A DNA stretch of 10,548 nt from an uncultured Bacteroidales bacterium (GCA_947177325.1 CAMWUH010000048.1:1-10548), one strand, 5' to 3'. Numbered from the stretch's first letter, positions 1 through 7,173 are shown. The notes: generated by a model from the letters alone, not told the origin. Numbers and translations are program-made.

Positions 1-16
1 ATTCAGGTGATATTGT

Positions 17-67
17 TGATACACGTGATACACTGTTTTCAAGTCCCTGTATCAGGTATGTGTATCA
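17..67. repeat. Imperfect hairpin 1 built from TGATACAC / GTGTATCA units
   Basis: Positions 17-24 (TGATACAC) pair with 60-67 (GTGTATCA) over 8 bp. Positions 26-32 (TGATACA) pair with 48-54 (TGTATCA) over 7 bp. They are separated by a 1 x 5 internal loop (25 against 55-59), and the terminal loop is 33-47. A further TGTATCA (77-83) and TGATACA (86-92), 2 nt apart, form an alternative small hairpin. Pairing was read by eye; no energy was computed. Confidence 0.6.
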
Positions 68-85
68 TGTATCATGTGTATCAGA

Positions 86-170
86 TGATACAAGTGCTAC
101 ACTGCTACACGGGGGTGCCTACTGCTACACAACCCTGGTAGCGCGTGTAGCGCGTGTAGCACTTGTAGCA
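86..170. repeat. Large imperfect hairpin 2 built from GCTACAC / GTGTAGC units
   Basis: The arm 86-102 pairs with 154-170 over 17 positions with one mismatch (A88 against G168). After a 1 x 2 internal loop (T103 against 152-153), 104-110 pairs with 145-151 over 7 bp, giving 23 pairs in all. Inside the loop, GCTAC (124-128) can pair with GTAGC (138-142). This is far more symmetry than an ordinary intergenic region shows. It could act as an RNA or cruciform structure, or simply reflect repeat expansion with inversion. Confidence 0.65.
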
Positions 171-235
171 GTATCGCTCCCATTTAGCAGTGTAGCACCT
201 GTAGCACCATCCACGGCTATGGTTATTTTTGACTA

Positions 236-266
236 TTGACGAAACTGATTGCGCGGAGTAACTTTG
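236..266 (+). promoter_or_regulatory. Bacteroides-type promoter for the amylase-like gene
   Basis: A -33 element TTG (236-238) and a -7 element TAACTTTG (259-266, matching TAnnTTTG) are separated by 20 nt, as in the known Bacteroidota housekeeping promoter. Transcription would begin about 270-275, leaving a leader of roughly 25-30 nt before the ATG at 300. It lies directly after the repeat array. Confidence 0.75.
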
Positions 267-299
267 CATCAGAATCAATTCTCAAACTCTTAAATCATT

Positions 300-2018
300 A
301 TGCTCAATCGCTTTGCCGGGCTTATGCTGATGGCAGCAGCCCTGTCGCCATTCCTTTCCAAAGCCGCCACTCCCGAGGCTCGCCAATTCACCCCCGACGG
401 GGCCACTGTCTATTTCGTCATAACCGACCGATTTCTCAACGGCGACTCCTTAAACGACGTCAACTACGGACGTATCGTCGACTATGGCTCGGAGCGACTC
501 AACGCAGCTACCTTCCATGGCGGCGACTTTGCCGGACTGCAACGCAAAGCCGATGAGGGCTATTTCAAGGAGTTGGGGGTCGACATGGTGTGGATGACCG
601 ACGTTTACGAGCAAATCCACGGCTGGATGAGCGGCAGCGGCGCTGTCAACGATTTTCCCCACTATGGCTACCACGGCTATTATCCGCTCGACTACACTCA
701 AATCGATAAAAACTATGGCACAGTGGCCGAGTTTCGCCGATTGGTCGACACTCTCCACTCCCAGGGAATCAGAGTTATGTTAGGGGCCAACATCAACGAC
801 CCCGGCTACCCGGTGCTACTCGATGCCGTGCAATACGGCTTCGCCCCGACCTCACTGACTGCGGAGGAGGCTGCCCGCCACCGACGCGATTGGAGCTACG
901 ACCAATGGTTTGCCAACGCCGACAAATGGAACAGCTGGTACGACGGCCAATGGGTAAGACTCCCCGGGGGTAATTGGGACGAAACGGATAAGCGGCAGAT
1001 GACCCTCTACGGCATGCCCGACTATCGCGACGAAGTAAACGACTCGGTTGCCATACCCGAATTTCTACATCGCAAATGGGCTGCCGAGCGCTCCGACAAT
1101 GATGCGTGGGTCAACCCTTCGGCCCGCCGATTGCGCCATGACCGCAATGCAGCGCCGCTCGATTACGTGATTGATTGGATAGCCTCGTGGGTTGAGGAGT
1201 TTGGCATCGACGGCTTCCGTTGCGACATCGTTGAGTATAGCGCCCTGCCTCGCTGGCGACAATTGAGTGACGCCTGCAACCTCGCCTTGCAACGCTGGCG
1301 AGCCAATCACCCCGCCGACCCTGCCGCCGATTGGACCGAGCCATTCTACCTCACGGGCGACTTCGACAATGCCGAAGTCGATTATAAGCCCGACTATGCC
1401 TCTGCCGGATTTTCAAGTATGGTCAACTGCAGATTTCCCAAGCGCGGCGACCTGAACTCTATCGTCTACACCTGGCAAGCCTACGCTGACTCGATCGCCG
1501 CTCACCCGGGGTGGCATCCCTTCAACTATCTCAATAACTCCTATCATCGCGACGCCGACTCGCTCAACATGGCTGACTGCATGACCACCCTTCTGCTCTC
1601 GCCCGGTGTGGCTCAGATATTCTACGGCGATGAAACGGGGCGCGGCCTGAGCGACGCTCAGCACAACGTCGACAGCGCGCAGGCATTCCGCTCCGATATG
1701 AACTGGCACTCGGTTGACTCCGCGATGCTGGCCCACACCCGCAGGCTGGGGCAGATACGACGCGACAACCCGGGCATAGCCACCGGTCGCCAGCTGACGT
1801 TTGACAACAACGCCTGCCTGCGCTTCAACAATCATGATTTGATATTCATTCAGCTCAACCCCACGGCCGGCCAAGCTATAAATCTGCATGGCACCATTGC
1901 CGACAATTCTCCCGTCACGGAGCTTTACACCGGTCAAACCGGCATAGTCACTAACGGCCGGGTAAGCTTCTCAGCCCCGTTGAGCAACGTAGCGCTAATA
2001 AAGGCCGCCGTTGATTGA
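300..2018 (+). CDS. Secreted GH13 alpha-amylase-like protein (MalS-like layout), catalytic site degenerate
   Basis: A 572-residue protein. An in-frame TAA at 291 limits the start, and the ATG at 300 gives a signal peptide: a hydrophobic stretch at about 5-19 and a likely signal peptidase I cut after Ala22. There is no lipobox Cys, so it is probably periplasmic or secreted. The body follows the GH13 barrel and resembles E. coli MalS (GH13_19): IHGW at 106-109, HYGYHGYYPLD at 121-131, MPD at 239-241, the nucleophile motif DGFRCD at 304-309 (Asp309) and FYGDE at 441-445. The other catalytic motifs are altered. Region I reads GANIND (162-167) instead of DVVxNH. The acid/base motif TGE is TGD (Asp354). 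The region IV HD is replaced by SY (414-415), unless a short insertion moves it to H416/D418. Region II lacks its usual His (Tyr313). The fold assignment is firm. Activity on alpha-glucans is doubtful, and a binding or regulatory pseudoenzyme is possible. The 3' end overlaps fabG. Confidence 0.85.
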   Translation: MLNRFAGLMLMAAALSPFLSKAATPEARQFTPDGATVYFVITDRFLNGDSLNDVNYGRIVDYGSERLNAATFHGGDFAGLQRKADEGYFKELGVDMVWMTDVYEQIHGWMSGSGAVNDFPHYGYHGYYPLDYTQIDKNYGTVAEFRRLVDTLHSQGIRVMLGANINDPGYPVLLDAVQYGFAPTSLTAEEAARHRRDWSYDQWFANADKWNSWYDGQWVRLPGGNWDETDKRQMTLYGMPDYRDEVNDSVAIPEFLHRKWAAERSDNDAWVNPSARRLRHDRNAAPLDYVIDWIASWVEEFGIDGFRCDIVEYSALPRWRQLSDACNLALQRWRANHPADPAADWTEPFYLTGDFDNAEVDYKPDYASAGFSSMVNCRFPKRGDLNSIVYTWQAYADSIAAHPGWHPFNYLNNSYHRDADSLNMADCMTTLLLSPGVAQIFYGDETGRGLSDAQHNVDSAQAFRSDMNWHSVDSAMLAHTRRLGQIRRDNPGIATGRQLTFDNNACLRFNNHDLIFIQLNPTAGQAINLHGTIADNSPVTELYTGQTGIVTNGRVSFSAPLSNVALIKAAVD

Positions 2019-2720
2019 AATGGTTTCGCCGGTGATGTAGGCGGCGGAGTCAGATGCGAGGAAAGCCACGAGGTCGGCAACCTCCTCCGCCTTGCCGAAA
2101 CGGTTGAGGGGCACCATTTTGCGGAGTTGCGACTGGTCGAGGTCGGCCGTCATGTCGGACTCGATAAAGCCCGGAGCAACGGCATTGACCGTCACCTTGC
2201 GCGGACCCACTTCCTGAGCCAGAGCTTTCGTGGCCCCTATCAACGCCGCTTTTGCCGCCGAATAGTTGGCCTGTCCCGGCAAGCCCTTCAGCCCTGAGAG
2301 CGAAGCAACATTGATTATGCGGCCATTGCGGCGCGTAAGCATTGATTTGAGCACCCGGCGCGTAACGAAAAAGAAGCCGTTGAGAGTGGTGTCGATTACC
2401 GAGCGCCATTGGTCGTAGTTCATGAATATCATCAGATTGTCGCTGCGGATGCCGGCATTGTTGACAACCACCGAGATGTTATCCTCGGGGTGCTCGGCCT
2501 CCCATTGCTCCAAAGCGCTGTCAACCGCCTGCTCCGAGGCCACGTCAAATTGCAGCAGGCTCACTTCAGCCCCTTTCTCGCGGCACTCACGGGCCACTGA
2601 TTCGGCCGCAGTCGAGTTGCTGTGGTAATTAATGATAATGCCAAGTCGTGGCGATGCCAATCGGCGGGCAATAGCGGCGCCGATGCCCCGCGAAGCTCCG
2701 GTAATCAATGCGTAGTTCAT
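1995..2720 (-). CDS. fabG: FabG-type 3-oxoacyl-ACP reductase (SDR family)
   Basis: A 241-residue classical short-chain dehydrogenase. It has the NADP(H)-binding GASRGIG at 8-14, NNAG at 87-90, Asn114, catalytic Ser140, and Tyr153-x3-Lys157 (YSAAK) with the 13-residue Ser-Tyr spacing of E. coli FabG. The C-terminus GETISINGGLY is the usual FabG ending. The family reduces 3-oxoacyl-ACP to 3-hydroxyacyl-ACP in the cytoplasm. Its ATG overlaps the TGA of the upstream ammonia-lyase (ATGA, 2717-2720), which suggests translational coupling and a shared pathway. A pathway-specific reductase acting on 4-coumaroyl-derived polyketide or aryl-polyene intermediates therefore seems more likely than the housekeeping FabG, although the latter cannot be excluded from sequence. 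Its last seven codons and stop lie antisense to the end of the amylase-like gene. Confidence 0.85.
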   Translation of the reverse strand: MNYALITGASRGIGAAIARRLASPRLGIIINYHSNSTAAESVARECREKGAEVSLLQFDVASEQAVDSALEQWEAEHPEDNISVVVNNAGIRSDNLMIFMNYDQWRSVIDTTLNGFFFVTRRVLKSMLTRRNGRIINVASLSGLKGLPGQANYSAAKAALIGATKALAQEVGPRKVTVNAVAPGFIESDMTADLDQSQLRKMVPLNRFGKAEEVADLVAFLASDSAAYITGETISINGGLY

Positions 2721-4228
2721 ATCTGATTTCTTAAATATTTTTCAATTTCAGCCACCTCTTCATAGAAAGGCGTGTCCTCGATAAATTTCGGGCAGATGGC
2801 TCTGACATCATCGTAATAACGGCGAATTGCAGGCGACAAGCCCTCTGCAATCTCAAGGCAATCGGTGGCCTGAGCCAAAGCGATAAACAGTATCGACATC
2901 ACCTGATAAACATTGTCGATAACCTGGCGGCAGAGCAGCGCCGAGTTTGTGCCCATGCTGACGATATCCTGATTGTCGTTGTTGTTGGGGATAGAGTGAA
3001 CATAGTTGGGCATCGCCAGGGTCTGACACTCGGCCGTGGTCGACGTGGCCGTGAACTGACAAGCCTGCATGCCGTAGTTGAGGCCGAGCACTCCCATGTT
3101 GAGGAAGGGGGGTAATATGCCGTTGATTCGGTCGTGAAACAGGTAGTTGAGCTGTCGCTCGGCAGTCATTGCCAGGCGCACCATGACGGTTTTCATCTTG
3201 TCGGCTTCGAGCGAAATATAGTCGCCGTGGAAGTTGCCGCCATGATATATATTGCGATTGTCGGGGTCGATAATCGGGTTATCGGTTGCAGAGTTAAGCT
3301 CACGCTCGATTACGTTGCGGGCATAACGGAGAGTGTCGTGAACAGGGCCGAGAATCTGCGGCAGGCAGCGCAGCGAATAGTAGGCCTGCACTTTATGCTC
3401 GAAATAGTCGGCCGCATTGTTGGCCGGGTCGTAAAGCTCATGCTCACGGTGTTGGAGGCGTGTGGTTCCGGCTGAAAGCTCGCGCAGCCTGGCTGCAATC
3501 ACCTGCTGCCCCGGCTGATGACGCGGCTCGTTTTCGCCGACGGCCATATAGTCGTCGAAAGAGTCGGCAATCATGTTAATCCACGCGCCGGCCACTGTGG
3601 CCATTTCAAGCAGATTCTCGGCGTGGCGCATATTGACAATCGAAATGCCGGTCATAACCGAAGTGCCGTTGGTGGCTGACAACCCTTCACGGATAAATAT
3701 GCCGGCAGGGCGCAGACCACACTCTTCAAGCACCTCGGCGGCAGGTCGACGGCGCCCTTGGTAAAACACATAACCCTCCCCTATCAGAGTGAGAGCGATA
3801 TGGGCCAGCTGCACCAGGTCGCCACTCGCACCCACCGACCCGTGGCGAGGCACGAAGGGGATAATATCGCGATTGACAAACTCACTGAGCAGCTCTACGA
3901 GCTCGCGGTTGACGCCCGAGCGAGCGCAGAGGAAGGTGCCTGTCCGCGCCACCATCGCCGCCTTTACATCGGCTGCGCTCAATGGCTCGCCGGCGCCGGT
4001 GGAGTGGCTGCGGATGATATTATATTGGAGGTCTTTGAGATATTTGTCGTCAACCCTCCATTGGGCCATAGGGCCGAAGCCGGTGTTGATGCCGTAGATA
4101 ACCTTATCAGCCGCAAATTGCTCGAGAAACCGATAGCAGCGGTCAACCTCCTCCATTGCTTTCTGAGGCAGCTCAAGAGCTTGACCTTTAAAAACTATAT
4201 TATAAGCTTCGTCAAGAGTTATATTCAT
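2717..4228 (-). CDS. MIO-type aromatic amino acid ammonia-lyase, probably tyrosine ammonia-lyase
   Basis: A 503-residue member of the HAL/PAL/TAL family. It removes ammonia from an aromatic amino acid; with tyrosine the product is 4-coumarate. Visible features are the catalytic Tyr45 in YGINTGFG (45-52), the Ala134-Ser135-Gly136 triad that cyclises to the MIO cofactor (GSVGASGDL), Asn187 in TNGTS, YSLRC (284-288), TDNP (315-318) and GGNFHGD (330-336). The substrate-selectivity site is mixed: Ser74-His75 looks like histidine ammonia-lyase, but NQDIVSMG (419-426) carries the Gln of PAL/TAL rather than the Glu of HAL. The combination RSHS plus NNNDNQDIVSMGTNS is what I recall from F. johnsoniae TAL, so tyrosine is preferred over histidine. 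No hut genes are nearby. It is first in an operon with fabG, as in part of flexirubin or aryl-polyene clusters. Start: the ATG at 4228, 25 nt after a good promoter element. Confidence 0.83.
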   Translation of the reverse strand: MNITLDEAYNIVFKGQALELPQKAMEEVDRCYRFLEQFAADKVIYGINTGFGPMAQWRVDDKYLKDLQYNIIRSHSTGAGEPLSAADVKAAMVARTGTFLCARSGVNRELVELLSEFVNRDIIPFVPRHGSVGASGDLVQLAHIALTLIGEGYVFYQGRRRPAAEVLEECGLRPAGIFIREGLSATNGTSVMTGISIVNMRHAENLLEMATVAGAWINMIADSFDDYMAVGENEPRHQPGQQVIAARLRELSAGTTRLQHREHELYDPANNAADYFEHKVQAYYSLRCLPQILGPVHDTLRYARNVIERELNSATDNPIIDPDNRNIYHGGNFHGDYISLEADKMKTVMVRLAMTAERQLNYLFHDRINGILPPFLNMGVLGLNYGMQACQFTATSTTAECQTLAMPNYVHSIPNNNDNQDIVSMGTNSALLCRQVIDNVYQVMSILFIALAQATDCLEIAEGLSPAIRRYYDDVRAICPKFIEDTPFYEEVAEIEKYLRNQI

Positions 4229-4252
4229 TGCTTTTAAAAGATTTCAGATGCA

Positions 4253-4284
4253 CAAAGATAGTCATTTTTTTTGGATAATTTGAA
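4253..4284 (-). promoter_or_regulatory. Predicted promoter of the ammonia-lyase-fabG operon
   Basis: On the minus strand, TATCTTTG (4260 down to 4253) is an exact match to TAnnTTTG. The -33 element is weak: TTC or TCA instead of TTG at about 4284-4281. The leader would be about 20 nt. The element interleaves with the gcvT promoter on the other strand (4271-4301). Confidence 0.6.
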
Positions 4285-4301
4285 AATAGTTTTTACCTTT
4301 G
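4271..4301 (+). promoter_or_regulatory. Bacteroides-type promoter of the gcv operon
   Basis: TTG (4271-4273), a 20-nt spacer, then TACCTTTG (4294-4301) is a full match to the TTG / TAnnTTTG consensus. Transcription would start near 4308, giving a leader of about 35 nt. That is too short for a glycine riboswitch, and none is seen. Confidence 0.75.
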
Positions 4302-4342
4302 AGAAACCTAATAAAGGAAATTCACAACCTTAATCATATCAA

Positions 4343-5431
4343 ATGAAAACTACCTGTCTGCACGACCTCCACAAGGAGCTCGGTGCGCAAATGAGCCCCT
4401 TCGGCGGGTTTGACATGCCTATCCAATATGAAGGTATCGTTGAGGAGCATAACGCTGTCAGAGAAGCATGCGGCGTGTTTGACGTCAGCCACATGGGCGA
4501 AGTGCTCGTCACCGGCCCCCGGGCCACCGAGTTTGTCAACTACATCTTTACCAACGACGTCACCGCCGCCGCTCCCGGCCAATGCCTCTACGGCATGATG
4601 CTTAACGAGCAGGGGGGTGTGGTCGACGACCTGCTGGTTTATGTGCTTGAAAATGCCAACTATCTGCTCGTCATCAACGCCTCCAACATTGACAAGGATG
4701 TCAACTGGATACTCCATCACGCCAAAGATTTTGACTGCACCGTCACCAATCAGAGCGACGACTACGGCGAGCTTGCCATCCAAGGTCCCGAAGCTGAAAA
4801 GGTTATCACAAACGTGCTTGGCCTTGAAATAGACGACCTTAAATTCTACACATTCAAAATCATCGACTTCGGGCAGCACCGCATCATCGTTTCCCGCACA
4901 GGCTACACCGGCGAGGATGGCTTTGAAATCTATGCCGACCGCGAGCTGACCCGCATGTTCTGGTCGCGCCTGATAGCTTCAGGCCAAGCAAAACCGTGCG
5001 GCCTGGGCTGCCGCGACACTCTCCGCTTTGAAGTGGCTCTGCCCCTCTACGGCGACGAATTAGCCGACGACATCACTCCCCTCGAAGCCGGACTGGGCAT
5101 CTTTGTCAAGCTCGACAAACCCGACTTCATTGGCCGCGACGCAATTGCCAAGCAGAAAGCCGAAGGCCCCGCCCGCAAAATCGTTGGCCTCGAAATACTC
5201 GACCGCGCCATCGCCCGCCACGGCACAGAGGTGCTCGACCCTGACGGCAACGTAATCGGCACCGTAACTACCGGCTATCGCGGCATTTCGGTCGACAAAT
5301 CGCTCGCTATGGCTCTCATCGACGCCCGCTTCGCCGCCCTCGGCACCAAGCTTCAGGTCAAGGTGCGCCGCAAAATCTTCCCCGCCGAAGTCGTTTCAAA
5401 GAAATTCTACAAAAAAAGCTACAAAAAATAA
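4343..5431 (+). CDS. gcvT: Glycine cleavage system T protein (aminomethyltransferase)
   Basis: A 362-residue protein of typical length for the family. It transfers the methylene group from aminomethyl-lipoyl-GcvH to tetrahydrofolate, releasing ammonia and forming 5,10-methylene-THF. Visible features are the N-terminal start with FGGFDMPIQY (20-29), the folate-site region GGVVDDLLVY (91-100, catalytic Asp at 95/96), INASN (111-115), RTGYTGEDGFEIY (185-197), CRDTLRFE (223-230) and PLEAGLGIFVK (246-256). The C-terminal beta-barrel domain starts at about residue 280 and ends in a lysine-rich tail. It is first in the five-gene operon, and gcvH follows after 33 nt. The start is set by the promoter at 4271-4301 and the standard N-terminus; the sequence before the ATG is A-rich and lacks a Shine-Dalgarno motif at a useful distance. 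Confidence 0.95.
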   Translation: MKTTCLHDLHKELGAQMSPFGGFDMPIQYEGIVEEHNAVREACGVFDVSHMGEVLVTGPRATEFVNYIFTNDVTAAAPGQCLYGMMLNEQGGVVDDLLVYVLENANYLLVINASNIDKDVNWILHHAKDFDCTVTNQSDDYGELAIQGPEAEKVITNVLGLEIDDLKFYTFKIIDFGQHRIIVSRTGYTGEDGFEIYADRELTRMFWSRLIASGQAKPCGLGCRDTLRFEVALPLYGDELADDITPLEAGLGIFVKLDKPDFIGRDAIAKQKAEGPARKIVGLEILDRAIARHGTEVLDPDGNVIGTVTTGYRGISVDKSLAMALIDARFAALGTKLQVKVRRKIFPAEVVSKKFYKKSYKK

Positions 5432-5464
5432 TCCCCCAACCCATAAATCCCAATCACTAATATC

Positions 5465-5842
5465 ATGGAAAAGATATATTACACACCCACCCACGAATAT
5501 CTGCGCGTAGTTGAAAACGACGAAGCCTACGTAGGCATCACTGACTACGCCCAACACGCCCTCGGCAACGTTGTATATGTCGATATGCCCGAAGTGGGCG
5601 ACGAGTTTTCCGAAGGTGATGACTTCGGCGCAATCGAAAGCGTAAAGGCAGCTTCCGACCTCATCATCCCCGCCAGCGGCGAAGTTATAGAAGTCAACGA
5701 AGCCCTCACCGATAATCCCCGCCTGATCAACGAAAACGCTATGGAAGCATGGATTATCAAAATCAAACTTACCGACCCCGCTGAGCTCGACTCTCTCATG
5801 GACCTCGACGCTTACAACCAATATGTAGAATCGGAACAATAA
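5465..5842 (+). CDS. gcvH: Glycine cleavage system H protein (lipoyl carrier)
   Basis: A 125-residue carrier protein whose lipoylated lysine shuttles the aminomethyl group between the P, T and L proteins. The lipoyl site is Lys61 in GAIESVKAASD (55-65), the standard ESVKA motif. The N-terminus has the usual HEYLRV form (10-15), and GNVVYVDMPEVG (34-45) and NPRLINENAMEAW (84-96) are family hallmarks. The length is normal. It sits between gcvT (33 nt upstream) and gcvPA (5 nt downstream), so these are surely co-transcribed. Confidence 0.96.
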   Translation: MEKIYYTPTHEYLRVVENDEAYVGITDYAQHALGNVVYVDMPEVGDEFSEGDDFGAIESVKAASDLIIPASGEVIEVNEALTDNPRLINENAMEAWIIKIKLTDPAELDSLMDLDAYNQYVESEQ

Positions 5843-5847
5843 CAGCA

Positions 5848-7173
5848 ATGGCTCATCCTTATCTGCCCCACACCGACGCCGACATCGAAAAGATGCTCGG
5901 CGTTTGCGGCTTGAAATCGCTCGACGACCTTCTGAGCGTTATCCCCGGCGAGCTCCGCCTGTCGCGCCCCTACAAGCTGCCCGAAGCTATGAGCGAGCCT
6001 GAAGTGCGTCGCTTCTTCGAATCACTGGCCCGTAAATGCCAACCCCTGACCTGCTTTGCCGGCAACGGATTCTACGACCACTGGACCCCCTCGGCGATAC
6101 TCTCGCTCATTGCCCGCTCGGAATTCCTCACCGCCTACACCCCCTATCAACCCGAAATATCTCAAGGCACCCTGCAATATATCTTCGAGTACCAGACAAT
6201 TATGTCGCGCCTGACCGGCCTGCCAATCTCCAACGCATCGCTCTACGATGGCGCCACAGCCACCGCCGAAGCGGCTCTGATGATGGTAGCCTCGGCCCGT
6301 AAGAAAAACCGCGTGCTGATTTCAGCAACCGTCAATAAAGCGGTCAGAGAAGTAGTCGCCACCTATTGCAAATACCACGGTGCCAGCCTCACCGAAGTTG
6401 CTGAAGCTGACGGCGTTACATCGCGTCAAGCTATCTCGGCCGAATTGGCCAAAGGCGACGTGGCAGGCGTTATCGTGGCTACCCCCAACCGCTACGGCAT
6501 CGTGGAGGACTACACCGGATTGGCTGATGAAGTCCACGCCGTCAAAGCCCTTCTGGCCGTCAACTGCGTGGCCTCGACCCTCGCAATTCTCAAAACGCCC
6601 GGCCAATGGGGTGCCGACATCGCCGTCGGCGACGCTCAATCGCTCGGCATGCCATTGAGTTTCGGCGGCCCATATCTCGGCTTTATGACCGCGACCTCCG
6701 CTCTGATGCGCAAAATCCCCGGCCGCATTGTAGGCGCAACAACCGATGCCAACGGGCAGCGCTCATTCGTGCTCACTCTGCAAGCCCGCGAGCAACACAT
6801 CCGTCGCGAAAAAGCCACATCCAACATCTGCTCCAACCAAGGCCTGATGGCCCTGTTTGCTGCCGCCTATACATCACTCGTGGGCGAAAAAGGGCTGCAG
6901 GAAATCAACCGTCAAGGCGCTGCCGCCGTGCGCGCTCTCGTCGGTCGCCTCGAAGCAACCGGTAAATTCTCGAAAGCGTTTCCCACCCGGCCGTTCCTCA
7001 ACGAAGTGGCTCTCAAAACATCGGTCAACATCGACGAGCTGCTCCAACGCTTGGCTGATAACGACATTCTCGGCGGCGTGAAAATCGCTGACGACATGCT
7101 CCTTGTTGCAGCTACCGAAATGCAGTCGGCCGACGACATCGACCGCTATGCAGCCATAGCAGCTCAATTATAA
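5848..7173 (+). CDS. gcvPA: Glycine dehydrogenase (decarboxylating) subunit 1, GcvPA
   Basis: A 441-residue protein corresponding to the N-terminal half of the fused P-protein. With GcvPB it forms the PLP enzyme that decarboxylates glycine and loads the aminomethyl group on GcvH. Diagnostic segments are YDHWTPSAI (76-84), AYTPYQPEISQGTLQ (96-110), SNASLYDGATA (128-138), SFGGPYLGFM (271-280), PGRIVGAT (291-298), QAREQHIRREKATSNIC (312-328). Length matches stand-alone GcvPA (about 440-450). As expected for this subunit, it does not carry the PLP-binding lysine motif. Only 5 nt separate it from gcvH and 27 nt from gcvPB. It is complete, with a proper stop, so the split is not an obvious sequencing frameshift of a fused gene. 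Confidence 0.95.
   Translation: MAHPYLPHTDADIEKMLGVCGLKSLDDLLSVIPGELRLSRPYKLPEAMSEPEVRRFFESLARKCQPLTCFAGNGFYDHWTPSAILSLIARSEFLTAYTPYQPEISQGTLQYIFEYQTIMSRLTGLPISNASLYDGATATAEAALMMVASARKKNRVLISATVNKAVREVVATYCKYHGASLTEVAEADGVTSRQAISAELAKGDVAGVIVATPNRYGIVEDYTGLADEVHAVKALLAVNCVASTLAILKTPGQWGADIAVGDAQSLGMPLSFGGPYLGFMTATSALMRKIPGRIVGATTDANGQRSFVLTLQAREQHIRREKATSNICSNQGLMALFAAAYTSLVGEKGLQEINRQGAAAVRALVGRLEATGKFSKAFPTRPFLNEVALKTSVNIDELLQRLADNDILGGVKIADDMLLVAATEMQSADDIDRYAAIAAQL

Larger units (their letters stand above)
17..206. repeat. Intergenic array of 7-9 nt repeats (TGTATCA / TGTAGCA family)
   Basis: Short units occur in both orientations. TGATACA is at 17, 26 and 86. TGTATCA is at 48, 61, 68 and 77. 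TGCTACA is at 95, 103 and 123. TGTAGCA or TGTAGCG is at 146, 155, 164, 191 and 200. Neighbouring same-strand units are often 9 nt apart (17/26, 146/155/164, 191/200). The two subfamilies differ at one base (T or G in TGTAkCA). The array ends about 30 nt before the predicted promoter of the amylase-like gene. No reading frame of note runs through it. The function is unknown to me; it could be a dispersed genomic repeat, a protein-binding array or a structured RNA/DNA element. Confidence 0.85.

Noticed and set aside
236..556. 106-codon open frame on the plus strand at the start of the amylase-like gene
   Set aside because: It begins with a TTG that forms the promoter -33 element and overlaps the amylase-like gene out of frame; the protein has no family features.
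1413..1937. 174-codon open frame antisense to the amylase-like gene
   Set aside because: It lies wholly within a well-supported gene and shows no domain or start signal.
4231..4240. Perfect 10-bp palindrome CTTTTAAAAG in the ammonia-lyase leader
   Set aside because: AT-only core in an AT-rich leader; too short and too low in complexity to call an operator.
4302..4342. Glycine riboswitch in front of gcvT
   Set aside because: The predicted leader is only about 35-40 nt, too short for the aptamer, and no conserved glycine-riboswitch core is visible.
4334..4879. 181-codon open frame antisense to gcvT
   Set aside because: A shadow of the gcvT frame with no motif; it would also run across the mapped gcvT promoter side without a start signal.
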